Source: QHXW01 sp035297145
GTDB taxonomy: Bacteria > Acidobacteriota > Terriglobia > Bryobacterales > Bryobacteraceae
Direction of reading: 5' to 3'
Assembly (NCBI GenBank): GCA_035297145.1
Contig: DATGZN010000036.1
Location: forward strand, 209,226 to 273,225
Length of the DNA stretch: 64,000 nt
A model generated the notes under the pieces. It was not told the origin of the DNA, did not search any database, and worked only from the letters and a program-made list of their open reading frames with translations. Position 1 is the first letter of the stretch, and every line of letters begins with the position of its first letter. Below are positions 31,908 to 39,354 of the stretch, in pieces. The translations under genes and the position numbers were made by a program.

Positions 31908-33398
31908 ATGGAAACCCCTAAGGCGGGCTTGACAGCCAAGATAGGTTCCGGAGCGTTCTGGTCAGCGCTATCCAGAGTCAGCGTCCAAGGTTTGTCCTTC
32001 ATCAACACGGCTATTGTGGCTCGCAAGCTGGGCCCTGCCGCCTATGGCTTGATGAACCTAGCTCAGATCGCCATGGGCCTGATCACCCTTTTTCGGGAGA
32101 TCGGCATCAGCAGCGCTGTTGTGCAGCGCCGGGATATTAACCATCAGTTCTTGAGCAGCCTGTTCTGGATGAATATGGGATTGGGTGGTGCGGCAAGTTT
32201 GGCTTGTTTTGGGTCTGCTCCTCTGTTTGCCATGTTCTTCAAGCAGCCGCAACTCATCGCCCTTCTTCAGGTTCTCTCGATTGGTTTTCTGTTGACCAAC
32301 GTGACGGCGATACATGCGGGCCTGCTCACGCGAAGCATGTCTTTTCGCAAGCTGGCGATCATAGAGATCACATCGGCTGCATTGAGCCTCGGCGTGGCGA
32401 TTGCGTTCGCCTACTCCGGCTTTGGAGTCTGGAGCCTGGTGGCCTCGTCGCTGGCCAACGCGGCAGTCAGTACCGTAGGTATATTCCTGATTGCGCAGTG
32501 GTGGCCGGGAATGTCCTTTGCCTGGAAGCACATTCGAAGCATCCTGTCGTTCGGCGCCGGACTTTCCGGATACAACTTAGTCAATTACTTTGCGCGAAAT
32601 GCCGATAACATACTCATCGGTAAGTATCTGGGCACAACACCACTTGGCTTTTACCAGTTCGCCTACACCATCATGGTGTACCCGATTCAGAATGTCGCGC
32701 AACTTTTGGGGCGAGTACTGTTCCCAGCGTTGGCGGAGATGCAGAGTGATCACCCAAGGTTTTGCCAGGCCTATCTGCGGGCGTCCTGCGCGATTGCGTT
32801 TGTCAGCTTTCCGATGATGGCAGGAATTGCGGCCGTCGCGCAGCCGTTCGTAAGAGTCTGGCTCGGCCCGAAGTGGCTGCCCGTCGTTCTGCTCATTCAA
32901 ATCCTCGCGCCGGTCGGCATGCTGCAGTCACTTGGCACTACGACCGGCCAAATTTTTATGGCTAAGGGGAGAACAGACATGATGTTCGCCTGGGGCTTGG
33001 CCGTCAGTCCTTTGATCGTGGGTGGCTTCTATATTGGGTTGCGCTGGGGGATCAACGGCGTTGCTATCTCGTACGTCCTCGTCATGGCACTGCTTGCCTA
33101 TCCCTTGTTCCGCTTGCCGTTCGGATTGATCGGCCTGCCCGTGAGGACGTTCGCTAGGGCGCTGCTTCCCTATCTATTCACAACTGGAGTCATGTTTATT
33201 GTTGTTTACTTAGTGAGCCGAACCATGGAAAGCCATGCATTTCGGTCGCTCTCGATTCTCTCGGTGACGGTGCCAATCGGTATGGTGAGTTACTTGGGCG
33301 TAGCCGTCGCCCTCCGGTTATCGATTTTTGCGGAACTGGCCCCGATGCTTGGCCCACGCTTCAAAAGGTTTGCTAACATGGCTGATCGTCGCGCCTAA
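31908..33398 (+). CDS. Wzx-type oligosaccharide flippase (MATE/polysaccharide transporter fold)
   Basis: 496 residues with 12 to 14 hydrophobic helices. The N-terminus (GLTAKIGSGAFWSALSRVSV) and internal GLMNLAQIAMGLITLFREIG, IGKYLGTTPLGFYQFAYTIM are typical of the polysaccharide biosynthesis branch of the MOP superfamily. It should translocate lipid-linked glycan repeat units across the inner membrane. It stands next to a methyltransferase on one side and two glycosyltransferases on the other, supporting a role in surface glycan assembly. It has its own extended -10 promoter and a structured leader. Confidence 0.87.
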   Translation: METPKAGLTAKIGSGAFWSALSRVSVQGLSFINTAIVARKLGPAAYGLMNLAQIAMGLITLFREIGISSAVVQRRDINHQFLSSLFWMNMGLGGAASLACFGSAPLFAMFFKQPQLIALLQVLSIGFLLTNVTAIHAGLLTRSMSFRKLAIIEITSAALSLGVAIAFAYSGFGVWSLVASSLANAAVSTVGIFLIAQWWPGMSFAWKHIRSILSFGAGLSGYNLVNYFARNADNILIGKYLGTTPLGFYQFAYTIMVYPIQNVAQLLGRVLFPALAEMQSDHPRFCQAYLRASCAIAFVSFPMMAGIAAVAQPFVRVWLGPKWLPVVLLIQILAPVGMLQSLGTTTGQIFMAKGRTDMMFAWGLAVSPLIVGGFYIGLRWGINGVAISYVLVMALLAYPLFRLPFGLIGLPVRTFARALLPYLFTTGVMFIVVYLVSRTMESHAFRSLSILSVTVPIGMVSYLGVAVALRLSIFAELAPMLGPRFKRFANMADRRA

Positions 33399-33432
33399 TG
33401 GCCTGGCGTAGTGAGTTCGTTCGCATGAAGCA

Positions 33433-33498
33433 ACCGCTCCCTTTGGTCACGGCTCAGTGTTTGACGCGCTTTGCTGAGCCGCGACCACAGGGAGCGGT
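33433..33498. repeat. 66-bp palindromic element
   Basis: The ends ACCGCTCCCT and AGGGAGCGGT are perfect inverted repeats, and the arms continue to pair through GGTC/GACC-type and CGGCTCA/TGAGCCG blocks around a GTGTTTGACGCGCTTTGC loop. It lies between the convergent flippase and GT4 genes. Comparable 'accgctccct...cggctca' hairpins are, as far as I recall, repeated many times in Solibacter-type genomes. It is probably a REP/MITE-like element and may also stop both transcripts. Confidence 0.7.
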
Positions 33499-33588
33499 AC
33501 TAACGTTCTTGCCCCGACAGACCACTAGTGATCATGGCAACTCAGACGCTATCCTGTGCGGCGGACGCCGGAGCGCCAACTCTGGTTG

Positions 33589-34734
33589 TCAGGACTTAGT
33601 CGAAGCGTTTCTTAGTATCGTGTGCAGCCGGGAAATACTGTGCTCCATGGAGAAGTTATTTGCGATGTACGTTCTTCCGCATTCGCCGAGCTTTTGCGCG
33701 AGCGAAGGCTGACTGAACACCCGATGCAGGCAGTCAGCCATCGCTTCGACATCGAGCTCGCCGACCAGCAAGCCAGTTTCACCATCCAGCACGACGTCCT
33801 TGATACCCGCGTGCGCCGTTGCGACCACCGGTAATCCCGACGCGGATGCCTCGAGCACGGCGACAGGCGTTCCCTCGCTGTCCCCATCCAGAGCCCGTAC
33901 GCTGTGTTGCACGAAAACGCGCGCAGTGCGCATGAGTGGCCCGATCTGTTCGTGCGATTGTCTCCCTACGAAACTGACGGCGTGCTGGGCGCCCATCGCC
34001 AAGGTCAGTTGTTTGCACATATTCAGCAGAGGACCCTCGCCCGCCATGACAAGCCGCGCATCAGGGATCTGACGTAGAACCTTTGCGAAGGCCAATATCG
34101 TCGCCCAGGGGGCCTTTTTCTCAATAAACCGGCCGACCGAGACGGCAATTGGCGGGTTCGCGCCCGGATCCGCCGCCGTGAAAACGGACGTGTCGACTCC
34201 GCACGGATTATAGTGAATCCGGTTGCTGGGCGCCCCCAGACGGGCCACCTGTTCGCGCATGTCTTCGGAAACCACCACGAACCCGGCGGCGAGACGGAAC
34301 AACTGTTGATACGCGGCACGGTTCGCTTCCAAAATCTGATCGTGATACACGTCAAACCCATGGCAGTGGACGACGATCGGCACGCCTGCGGCGAGTGCAC
34401 TCGATGCCACCATCACGCCCGTAGTCGCGTACTCCGCCAGTATGACGTCGACTTGGCACCGCTTCCACACGGCGGTTAGCCGTGCGTCAATCGTCCGATC
34501 AGCCCACCTGACCAATACTTCGGGTATTTGTGAAACACGGCGCGATGAGAGAAACGAAACCACCTTCGGGCCAATACGGCGGCCGTTGACCTCGATTCCG
34601 CCATGCACGCCGAAAACGGGTATGACGCGGCAAGGAAGACGGTTGATGTGGTCGCGAATGAACGTTTCGGAATACACTCCTTCCTGTGGAGCCACAACCG
34701 CGCATGTCAAGGTGGAACCTGAGAGATCAGACAC
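33589..34734 (-). CDS. GT4-family glycosyltransferase
   Basis: 381 residues with a two-Rossmann GT-B fold. The donor-side domain holds AVSVGRFIEKKAPWATILAF, and the family signature EGTPVAVLEASASGLPVVAT contains the E-x7-E nucleotide-sugar motif. VVHCHGFDVYHD and HYNPCGVDTSVF are also typical. It should add a sugar from an NDP-donor to a lipid-linked acceptor on the cytoplasmic side. It follows the GT2 gene by eight bases on the same strand. Confidence 0.9.
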   Translation of the reverse strand: MSDLSGSTLTCAVVAPQEGVYSETFIRDHINRLPCRVIPVFGVHGGIEVNGRRIGPKVVSFLSSRRVSQIPEVLVRWADRTIDARLTAVWKRCQVDVILAEYATTGVMVASSALAAGVPIVVHCHGFDVYHDQILEANRAAYQQLFRLAAGFVVVSEDMREQVARLGAPSNRIHYNPCGVDTSVFTAADPGANPPIAVSVGRFIEKKAPWATILAFAKVLRQIPDARLVMAGEGPLLNMCKQLTLAMGAQHAVSFVGRQSHEQIGPLMRTARVFVQHSVRALDGDSEGTPVAVLEASASGLPVVATAHAGIKDVVLDGETGLLVGELDVEAMADCLHRVFSQPSLAQKLGECGRTYIANNFSMEHSISRLHTILRNASTKS

Positions 34735-34742
34735 GCGGACGG

Positions 34743-35789
34743 TTAGCCATCCGCCTGTATAGTCAAGTGATGGCGAAGCGTCGGCGGCCAGAAGCAGTGA
34801 GCGTACAACCGGAAAGCGCTCCGCAAAATGGGAATGCCGTGTAGCCGAAACAGAACCTTGCCCTCATGATATTGACGGCGTGAAATCAGCCCGAGTTCCA
34901 GGGCGCGCCCCCACCACCGGCTCGCGGTTGAGCGTTCCCCGTACTGAACCAATTGCTCGGCCGTCAGCAGAAACAATCGCGCCAATAGCTGTTCCCGTTT
35001 GTATGTTAACAAACCACTGTTCCGCAGCAGACCGCAAGCCTTGGCCGTCATATTCAGCCGGGCATGAACGGAGGCGGAGGACCTCAACGCCCAATTGCTC
35101 ACACACTCCCGGTGGTTGCCTGTTATGCGGTGAAAGAAACGTGGTTGCGGAACGGCTGTGTGAGGCAGCTGTAGCACCAGCGCTCGCACGTGAAAATCCC
35201 AATCCTGTCCACAGGGCAGACTCTCGTCCCACGGGCCAACGGCTTTCAAGGCAGAACGGCGCCAGGTCGGTCCCGCCGTTTGCCAGGGAGGTGACCCCAT
35301 CAGAAAGCGGTCGAGATGCTGGTCCTCACTAGGCACCACCCAAGGATCATCCATGTCGCCGGGTTGTACGTTGAAATGTTCGTGCGGAAAAACGATAAAA
35401 GCCAGGTCCGGCCTTTTTGCCATCTCAGCCGCCCTCGCTGCCAGGCAGCCAGGAGACAGCATGTCGTCGGAATCCAGAAAGACGATCAGGTCTGCTCGCG
35501 CATGGTCAACCCCTAGGTTCCTGCAGTGATTCGCTCCCGCAGGTGGGCTATCCCGCAGAATCAAACGCACCCGCTGATCATCGGCGATACCGGCTCGAAT
35601 GCATTCCAACTCCGCGGGGGTGGAGCCGTCGTCAACGATGATTGCTTCCCAATCGGGAAGTGATTGACCCTGTAACGACTCGATCGCTGCCCGGCACAAC
35701 TCCGCACGCCCCTTGTTGGGGATAACAACCGCTATAGGTGGCCGTGTCGGATCGGCTAATTTTGACGTGCTCACGACTCTTTCAGCCAT
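34743..35789 (-). CDS. GT2-family glycosyltransferase
   Basis: 348 residues. The GT-A fold is seen from IAVVIPNKGRAELCRAAIES and AIIVDDGSTP to the metal-binding FLDSDDMLSPG. The C-terminal 120 residues are helical and less conserved. A cytoplasmic or membrane-associated inverting transferase working on a surface glycan is likely. It is the first gene of a minus-strand pair with GT4 and is divergent from the carrier-protein gene across 291 bases. That region holds no recognisable gene and presumably both promoters. Confidence 0.88.
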   Translation of the reverse strand: MAERVVSTSKLADPTRPPIAVVIPNKGRAELCRAAIESLQGQSLPDWEAIIVDDGSTPAELECIRAGIADDQRVRLILRDSPPAGANHCRNLGVDHARADLIVFLDSDDMLSPGCLAARAAEMAKRPDLAFIVFPHEHFNVQPGDMDDPWVVPSEDQHLDRFLMGSPPWQTAGPTWRRSALKAVGPWDESLPCGQDWDFHVRALVLQLPHTAVPQPRFFHRITGNHRECVSNWALRSSASVHARLNMTAKACGLLRNSGLLTYKREQLLARLFLLTAEQLVQYGERSTASRWWGRALELGLISRRQYHEGKVLFRLHGIPILRSAFRLYAHCFWPPTLRHHLTIQADG

Positions 35790-36080
35790 GCTAACCCTAA
35801 TTGTTTCAACACGACACTGGCGCGTTTGCCGTCAGCGCCGGAGGAATACAGTCCGACCCTGGAGTTCCTTCCGGTCTTAGCGAGTATACTACGCTTTTCC
35901 TTGTTCCTGCGCGACCGTGGCGGACGAAGATCTATGCAGCCTAGAACGACGCCTTTTCCATTCCACGACGTCCCAGTTTTTGGGGTTGCGCGGTAAAGTA
36001 CTAGGCGTACTGGGTTTAGTGCTCAGCCGCCACGGCGGTCATGTCCATGCTAAACTTCCCATATCCTTGGAGGCGGACTA

Positions 36081-36341
36081 GTGGAGAGCGAGACATCGAT
36101 AGACCTTGAGAATCGGATTGTCGACGTGGTACAGGCGCTGTTTCAGCTGCCACCTTCGCTTGCGACTTCGGAATTGCGATTGGGGGGCGTACGTGGCTGG
36201 GATTCGTTGGGGCACATGCTCCTGGTCAACAAACTAGAAACGGAATTTGGGATTACATTTCCGACGTACATGCTACCCGAGCTGATTGATATCAAAGGCA
36301 TTGCCCTGGCTATCGACAGTGTAGGGGGGCCGCTAAAGTGA
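36081..36341 (+). CDS. Acyl-carrier-type protein of an amino acid ligase system
   Basis: 86 residues. A four-helix carrier protein with the phosphopantetheine site at Ser42 in GWDSLGHM and a typical helix II/III (LLVNKLETEFGITFPTYML). It ends one base into the next gene, the amino acid:carrier protein ligase, so the two are coupled. Carrier proteins next to such ligases receive an aminoacyl group on the pantetheine thiol. The GTG start has GGAGG eight bases before it. It differs from fatty-acid AcpP by lacking the DSLD motif (DSLG instead). Confidence 0.88.
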   Translation: MESETSIDLENRIVDVVQALFQLPPSLATSELRLGGVRGWDSLGHMLLVNKLETEFGITFPTYMLPELIDIKGIALAIDSVGGPLK

Positions 36342-37519
36342 TGGCGGAAAGCGCCCCGCTCCCCGTACAGATTCCGCCGGAGCTGCGCGAGGAGTTCCTG
36401 AAGAAACTCGCGTACGTTTCAGAGTCGGCGTCTTCGTACGAGCTGGATCACGAGCGGAACCAGGTTCGGTTCCGTCTCGCGACAGGACGGGAGAGTGAGG
36501 CGGCGCTGGTATCGGAGCGTATTGCCACGGTCGCCCAGAAACTATGCTCGCAGCCGACGGGAACCAGCAAGCTACTACTCAGCCGAAAAAGCGAGGTGGA
36601 GCCACGATTTACACAGGATCCACATCCACCCCTTTTGGAATCCGGAGAGCTGATTTCTTACGGGCAGGGCCGATGGGGTTTGGGTCCCCGCATGGTGACT
36701 CTGCTCGAATACTTCGACCGTAAGCTGACCGAGGCTTTGCGGCCTTTCGGGCCGGCACCGTACAGGTTTCCTTCCCTTGTTGGAGCGGGTGTAATGGATC
36801 GCTGCCGCTATATTCGCTCGTTCGCCGCGACCCTGACGCTGACCTCACACGTGCGGGAGGACCTGGATGCGATCCAGCGATTTAGCAGAGGTGCTCAGTG
36901 GGATGGAGAGCGTCTTTCCTACCCGGCGGACAGTGTGTCAGGCGTCGAATGCCTGCTTTCGTCCGCGGTATGTTTCCACTACTATGCGGCGCTGGCGGAT
37001 GCCAAGTTGGCCGAGCCGCGCACCATCACAGCGGTCGGCAAGTGTTTCCGTTATGAGTCAAAAAACCTGACCGGGTTGGAGCGACTCTGGGACTTCACCA
37101 TGCGAGAGGTGGTTTTTGTGGGGGCCGGGGAGTGGGTTCTGGCGCAACGTCAACACGCGGTCCCTCTGGTAACGGCGCTGCTGGACAATTGGAAACTCTC
37201 CTATGAAATCCGCACGGCAACCGACCCGTTCTTCATCGAAGATTATGCTTCGATGGCGGCTTTTCAACTTGGATTTGATCTGAAGTATGAGATTCTGGCA
37301 ACCCTGCCGTATTCGGGGAAAGATCTCGCAATCGGCTCTTTTAATTACCACCAGGACTTCTTCGGCCGATCCTTCGAGATTTCCCACAACGGGGCCGCTG
37401 CACATACGGGATGCGTGGCCTTCGGACTGGAACGCGTGGTGCTGGCGTTTCTAGCGCAACACGGTCCGGATCCAAAAGCGTGGCCCGCGCTCGTCCGGGA
37501 AGAAACCGGGATCTGCTAA
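36341..37519 (+). CDS. Amino acid:[carrier protein] ligase (seryl-tRNA synthetase homologue)
   Basis: 392 residues. The class II synthetase core is recognisable: motif 2 in GKCFRYESKNLTGLERLWDF, then TMREVVFVG, and motif 3 in TGCVAFGLERVVLAFL. The N-terminal tRNA-binding coiled coil of SerRS is missing. Cysteines near 155 and 358 and a Glu in the motif 2 region suit the zinc site known from atypical SerRS and from Bradyrhizobium aa:CP ligases. Those enzymes activate glycine or alanine with ATP and load a carrier protein instead of tRNA. The carrier gene lies immediately upstream (TGATG overlap). A GTG three bases earlier is an alternative start. Confidence 0.88.
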   Translation: MAESAPLPVQIPPELREEFLKKLAYVSESASSYELDHERNQVRFRLATGRESEAALVSERIATVAQKLCSQPTGTSKLLLSRKSEVEPRFTQDPHPPLLESGELISYGQGRWGLGPRMVTLLEYFDRKLTEALRPFGPAPYRFPSLVGAGVMDRCRYIRSFAATLTLTSHVREDLDAIQRFSRGAQWDGERLSYPADSVSGVECLLSSAVCFHYYAALADAKLAEPRTITAVGKCFRYESKNLTGLERLWDFTMREVVFVGAGEWVLAQRQHAVPLVTALLDNWKLSYEIRTATDPFFIEDYASMAAFQLGFDLKYEILATLPYSGKDLAIGSFNYHQDFFGRSFEISHNGAAAHTGCVAFGLERVVLAFLAQHGPDPKAWPALVREETGIC

Positions 37520-37627
37520 GGCAGAGGATCTGAGGGCACATCAAGCCGTCCGTTGACCGCGGCCTGTAGACCGGTTCGAGCGATTTCCTGAGTGTTCAGA
37601 ACCACACGCCTGGAGTGAAAAACCGGC

Positions 37628-38788
37628 TTATGATTGCGCCAGGAGGGCGAGTTTGCTCGCCATGAAATCGGTCGAACAAACAAACACATACGTCAGTGTC
37701 GCGGAGACGATGCGAGATACTCGCTGAGGTATGCCCAGCCGCTCGCTGACTCCAGTAAGGTGTGGGTTGCTGCGCCACCAAAGATACACGGCGAAACCGA
37801 GACCATTGAGAAGTCCCCAACTGAGGTAGTGGAGATCTGATTTGTGCCAGAGGCCGATGAGCACAAAAACTACAACAACATTGAAATAGGGGTTCATTTT
37901 TTTCATGCCCCATCGATTGTAGAAGACCATGTCACGGACCAAAGCAGTAACGGTCATGTTGAAGTGCGCCCAGAACTCCGAGATATTGACTCGGCCGTAT
38001 GCTTTGTTGTAACCCTCGGGCAGTTCGACTTGCCACAGGCGGCCAGTGGTCCGCAGTAAGTTGGCGGCGCCTGCGTTGAGACCGTAAAACAACCAAGGGC
38101 CTATCAGGAATGCCTTGTATAGGCTTTCCGTCAGCGACACGTGCGGTTTTGGCGCAAAGAAATCGGTTTCGTTCTGCAGCAACACAGCCCCACCGATCTG
38201 AAAACAAGCCAGCAGGCCCAAAGACCGCCACGCACTCGACAGCTTAGGGCGTTCTGCAGAAGACATAACTGGATACTGCTTCTGAAAGTCGCTGAAGCGC
38301 CACACAAGCGACTCCAGGGTACACGGGAAAAATACCCATTGGAAATAGGCCAGCCCAGGGACAGAGCTTACGCGTCCGATGCCGAACTCCCAGAGGAGGC
38401 TAGTCAGCCGGAGGAACAGGATCATCTGATGGCCATAGATGATCCAGGTAATGCCGAATAGCCGACCGCTCAGCCGCGAAGGAAAAAACAAATCCATTAG
38501 GAAGAACCAGGCCGAGATGGTGATCAATAAAGCGGACGAGTATTTCCATCGCAACGCCCGAGCCCGCGGAGCTTTGGCCGGAATTCGACCGATCAGTTGA
38601 ATTGCCACCCAAATAATTACCGTCAAAAGCACCGCTGCGGGAAACTCTCTACGGAAGAAAGCCGCGGAGCTGATGAGCCCTAACGTGAGAGCTGGAAGGG
38701 GCTTCCGCAACATTGGGAAGACGGCAACTAGAGCGGAACTCACCAGTGCCGGAACTAGTCCTAGCAGAAACAGGTATGAATATGGCAA
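37628..38788 (-). CDS. DltB-like MBOAT-family membrane O-acyltransferase
   Basis: 386 residues with about ten membrane helices. The MBOAT core is visible: NISEFWAHFNMTVTALVRDM followed by IGLWHKSDLHYLSWGLLNGL, with the conserved histidine at 315. In DltB/AlgI the first block normally reads RWH; here it is HFN (H275, N277), placing Asn where many eukaryotic MBOATs have it. Members move acyl or aminoacyl groups from a cytoplasmic thioester to a substrate outside. It converges with the carrier/ligase pair (108-base gap), suggesting it uses their aminoacyl carrier. Confidence 0.85.
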   Translation of the reverse strand: MPYSYLFLLGLVPALVSSALVAVFPMLRKPLPALTLGLISSAAFFRREFPAAVLLTVIIWVAIQLIGRIPAKAPRARALRWKYSSALLITISAWFFLMDLFFPSRLSGRLFGITWIIYGHQMILFLRLTSLLWEFGIGRVSSVPGLAYFQWVFFPCTLESLVWRFSDFQKQYPVMSSAERPKLSSAWRSLGLLACFQIGGAVLLQNETDFFAPKPHVSLTESLYKAFLIGPWLFYGLNAGAANLLRTTGRLWQVELPEGYNKAYGRVNISEFWAHFNMTVTALVRDMVFYNRWGMKKMNPYFNVVVVFVLIGLWHKSDLHYLSWGLLNGLGFAVYLWWRSNPHLTGVSERLGIPQRVSRIVSATLTYVFVCSTDFMASKLALLAQS

Positions 38789-38937
38789 CTATTGTCCTGA
38801 GTGGTGGATCGAGGTAAATCCCTCGAAGTATAACATGACTGCCGCGGCTCTAGCGAACAACGCAAGTACCAGTGCCAGGCCCGGTACGGAAAACGAGAAT
38901 CGATTTAGCGGAACGTGGAAAGAATCTTTACTTATCG

Positions 38938-38943
38938 TAGAAT
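38938..38943 (+). promoter_or_regulatory. -10 element seven bases before an ATG
   Basis: TAGAAT is followed by GCGAGAG and ATG (38951), the same seven-base spacing as at the deacetylase gene. If used, the mRNA would start at or next to the start codon. Confidence 0.4.
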
Positions 38944-38950
38944 GCGAGAG

Positions 38951-39340
38951 ATGAAGCGCAGAGCTTGTTTGCAAAGCATGCTGGCTGGAGCGTTCGCTGG
39001 AGCCACTCACGCCGATGACAAAGGCCGTCCCATCCAATTGCACGTCGACTTGGCGGTGGACCCCGCGAAGGAACAGGAGATGCTGCACAACTTCCACACC
39101 ATCTTCCGCCCGGCGGCGAGCAAGCAGCCAGGATTCCTCGATGTGAAGATGCTCAAGCTGCGGTCGGCCCTGGCGGGCGAAGCCCCCGCGGGCGCGAACT
39201 ATCGTTTTGAGCTGACGTTCGCCAGCGAGGAACAGCGCCAAGCCTGGGTCGCGACGCCTACGCACCAGCGCGTCTGGCCCACGATCGAGAATACGCTGGT
39301 GTCCAAGACCTACACCATCCTGCTGTACGACGAAGCGTGA
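38951..39340 (+). CDS. Exported ABM-domain (antibiotic biosynthesis monooxygenase-like) protein
   Basis: 129 residues. A short signal-like N-terminus (MKRRACLQSMLAGAFAGATH) precedes a dimeric alpha/beta ABM-type domain (IQLHVDLAVDPAKEQEMLHN, then KQPGFLDVKMLKL and YRFELTFASEEQRQAW). The family includes quinol monooxygenases and heme-degrading enzymes, but most members are uncharacterised. Substrate unknown. The TAGAAT promoter element just upstream argues for this ATG rather than a start at 38915. Confidence 0.7.
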   Translation: MKRRACLQSMLAGAFAGATHADDKGRPIQLHVDLAVDPAKEQEMLHNFHTIFRPAASKQPGFLDVKMLKLRSALAGEAPAGANYRFELTFASEEQRQAWVATPTHQRVWPTIENTLVSKTYTILLYDEA

Positions 39341-39354
39341 AGCGCGCTCCTGTT

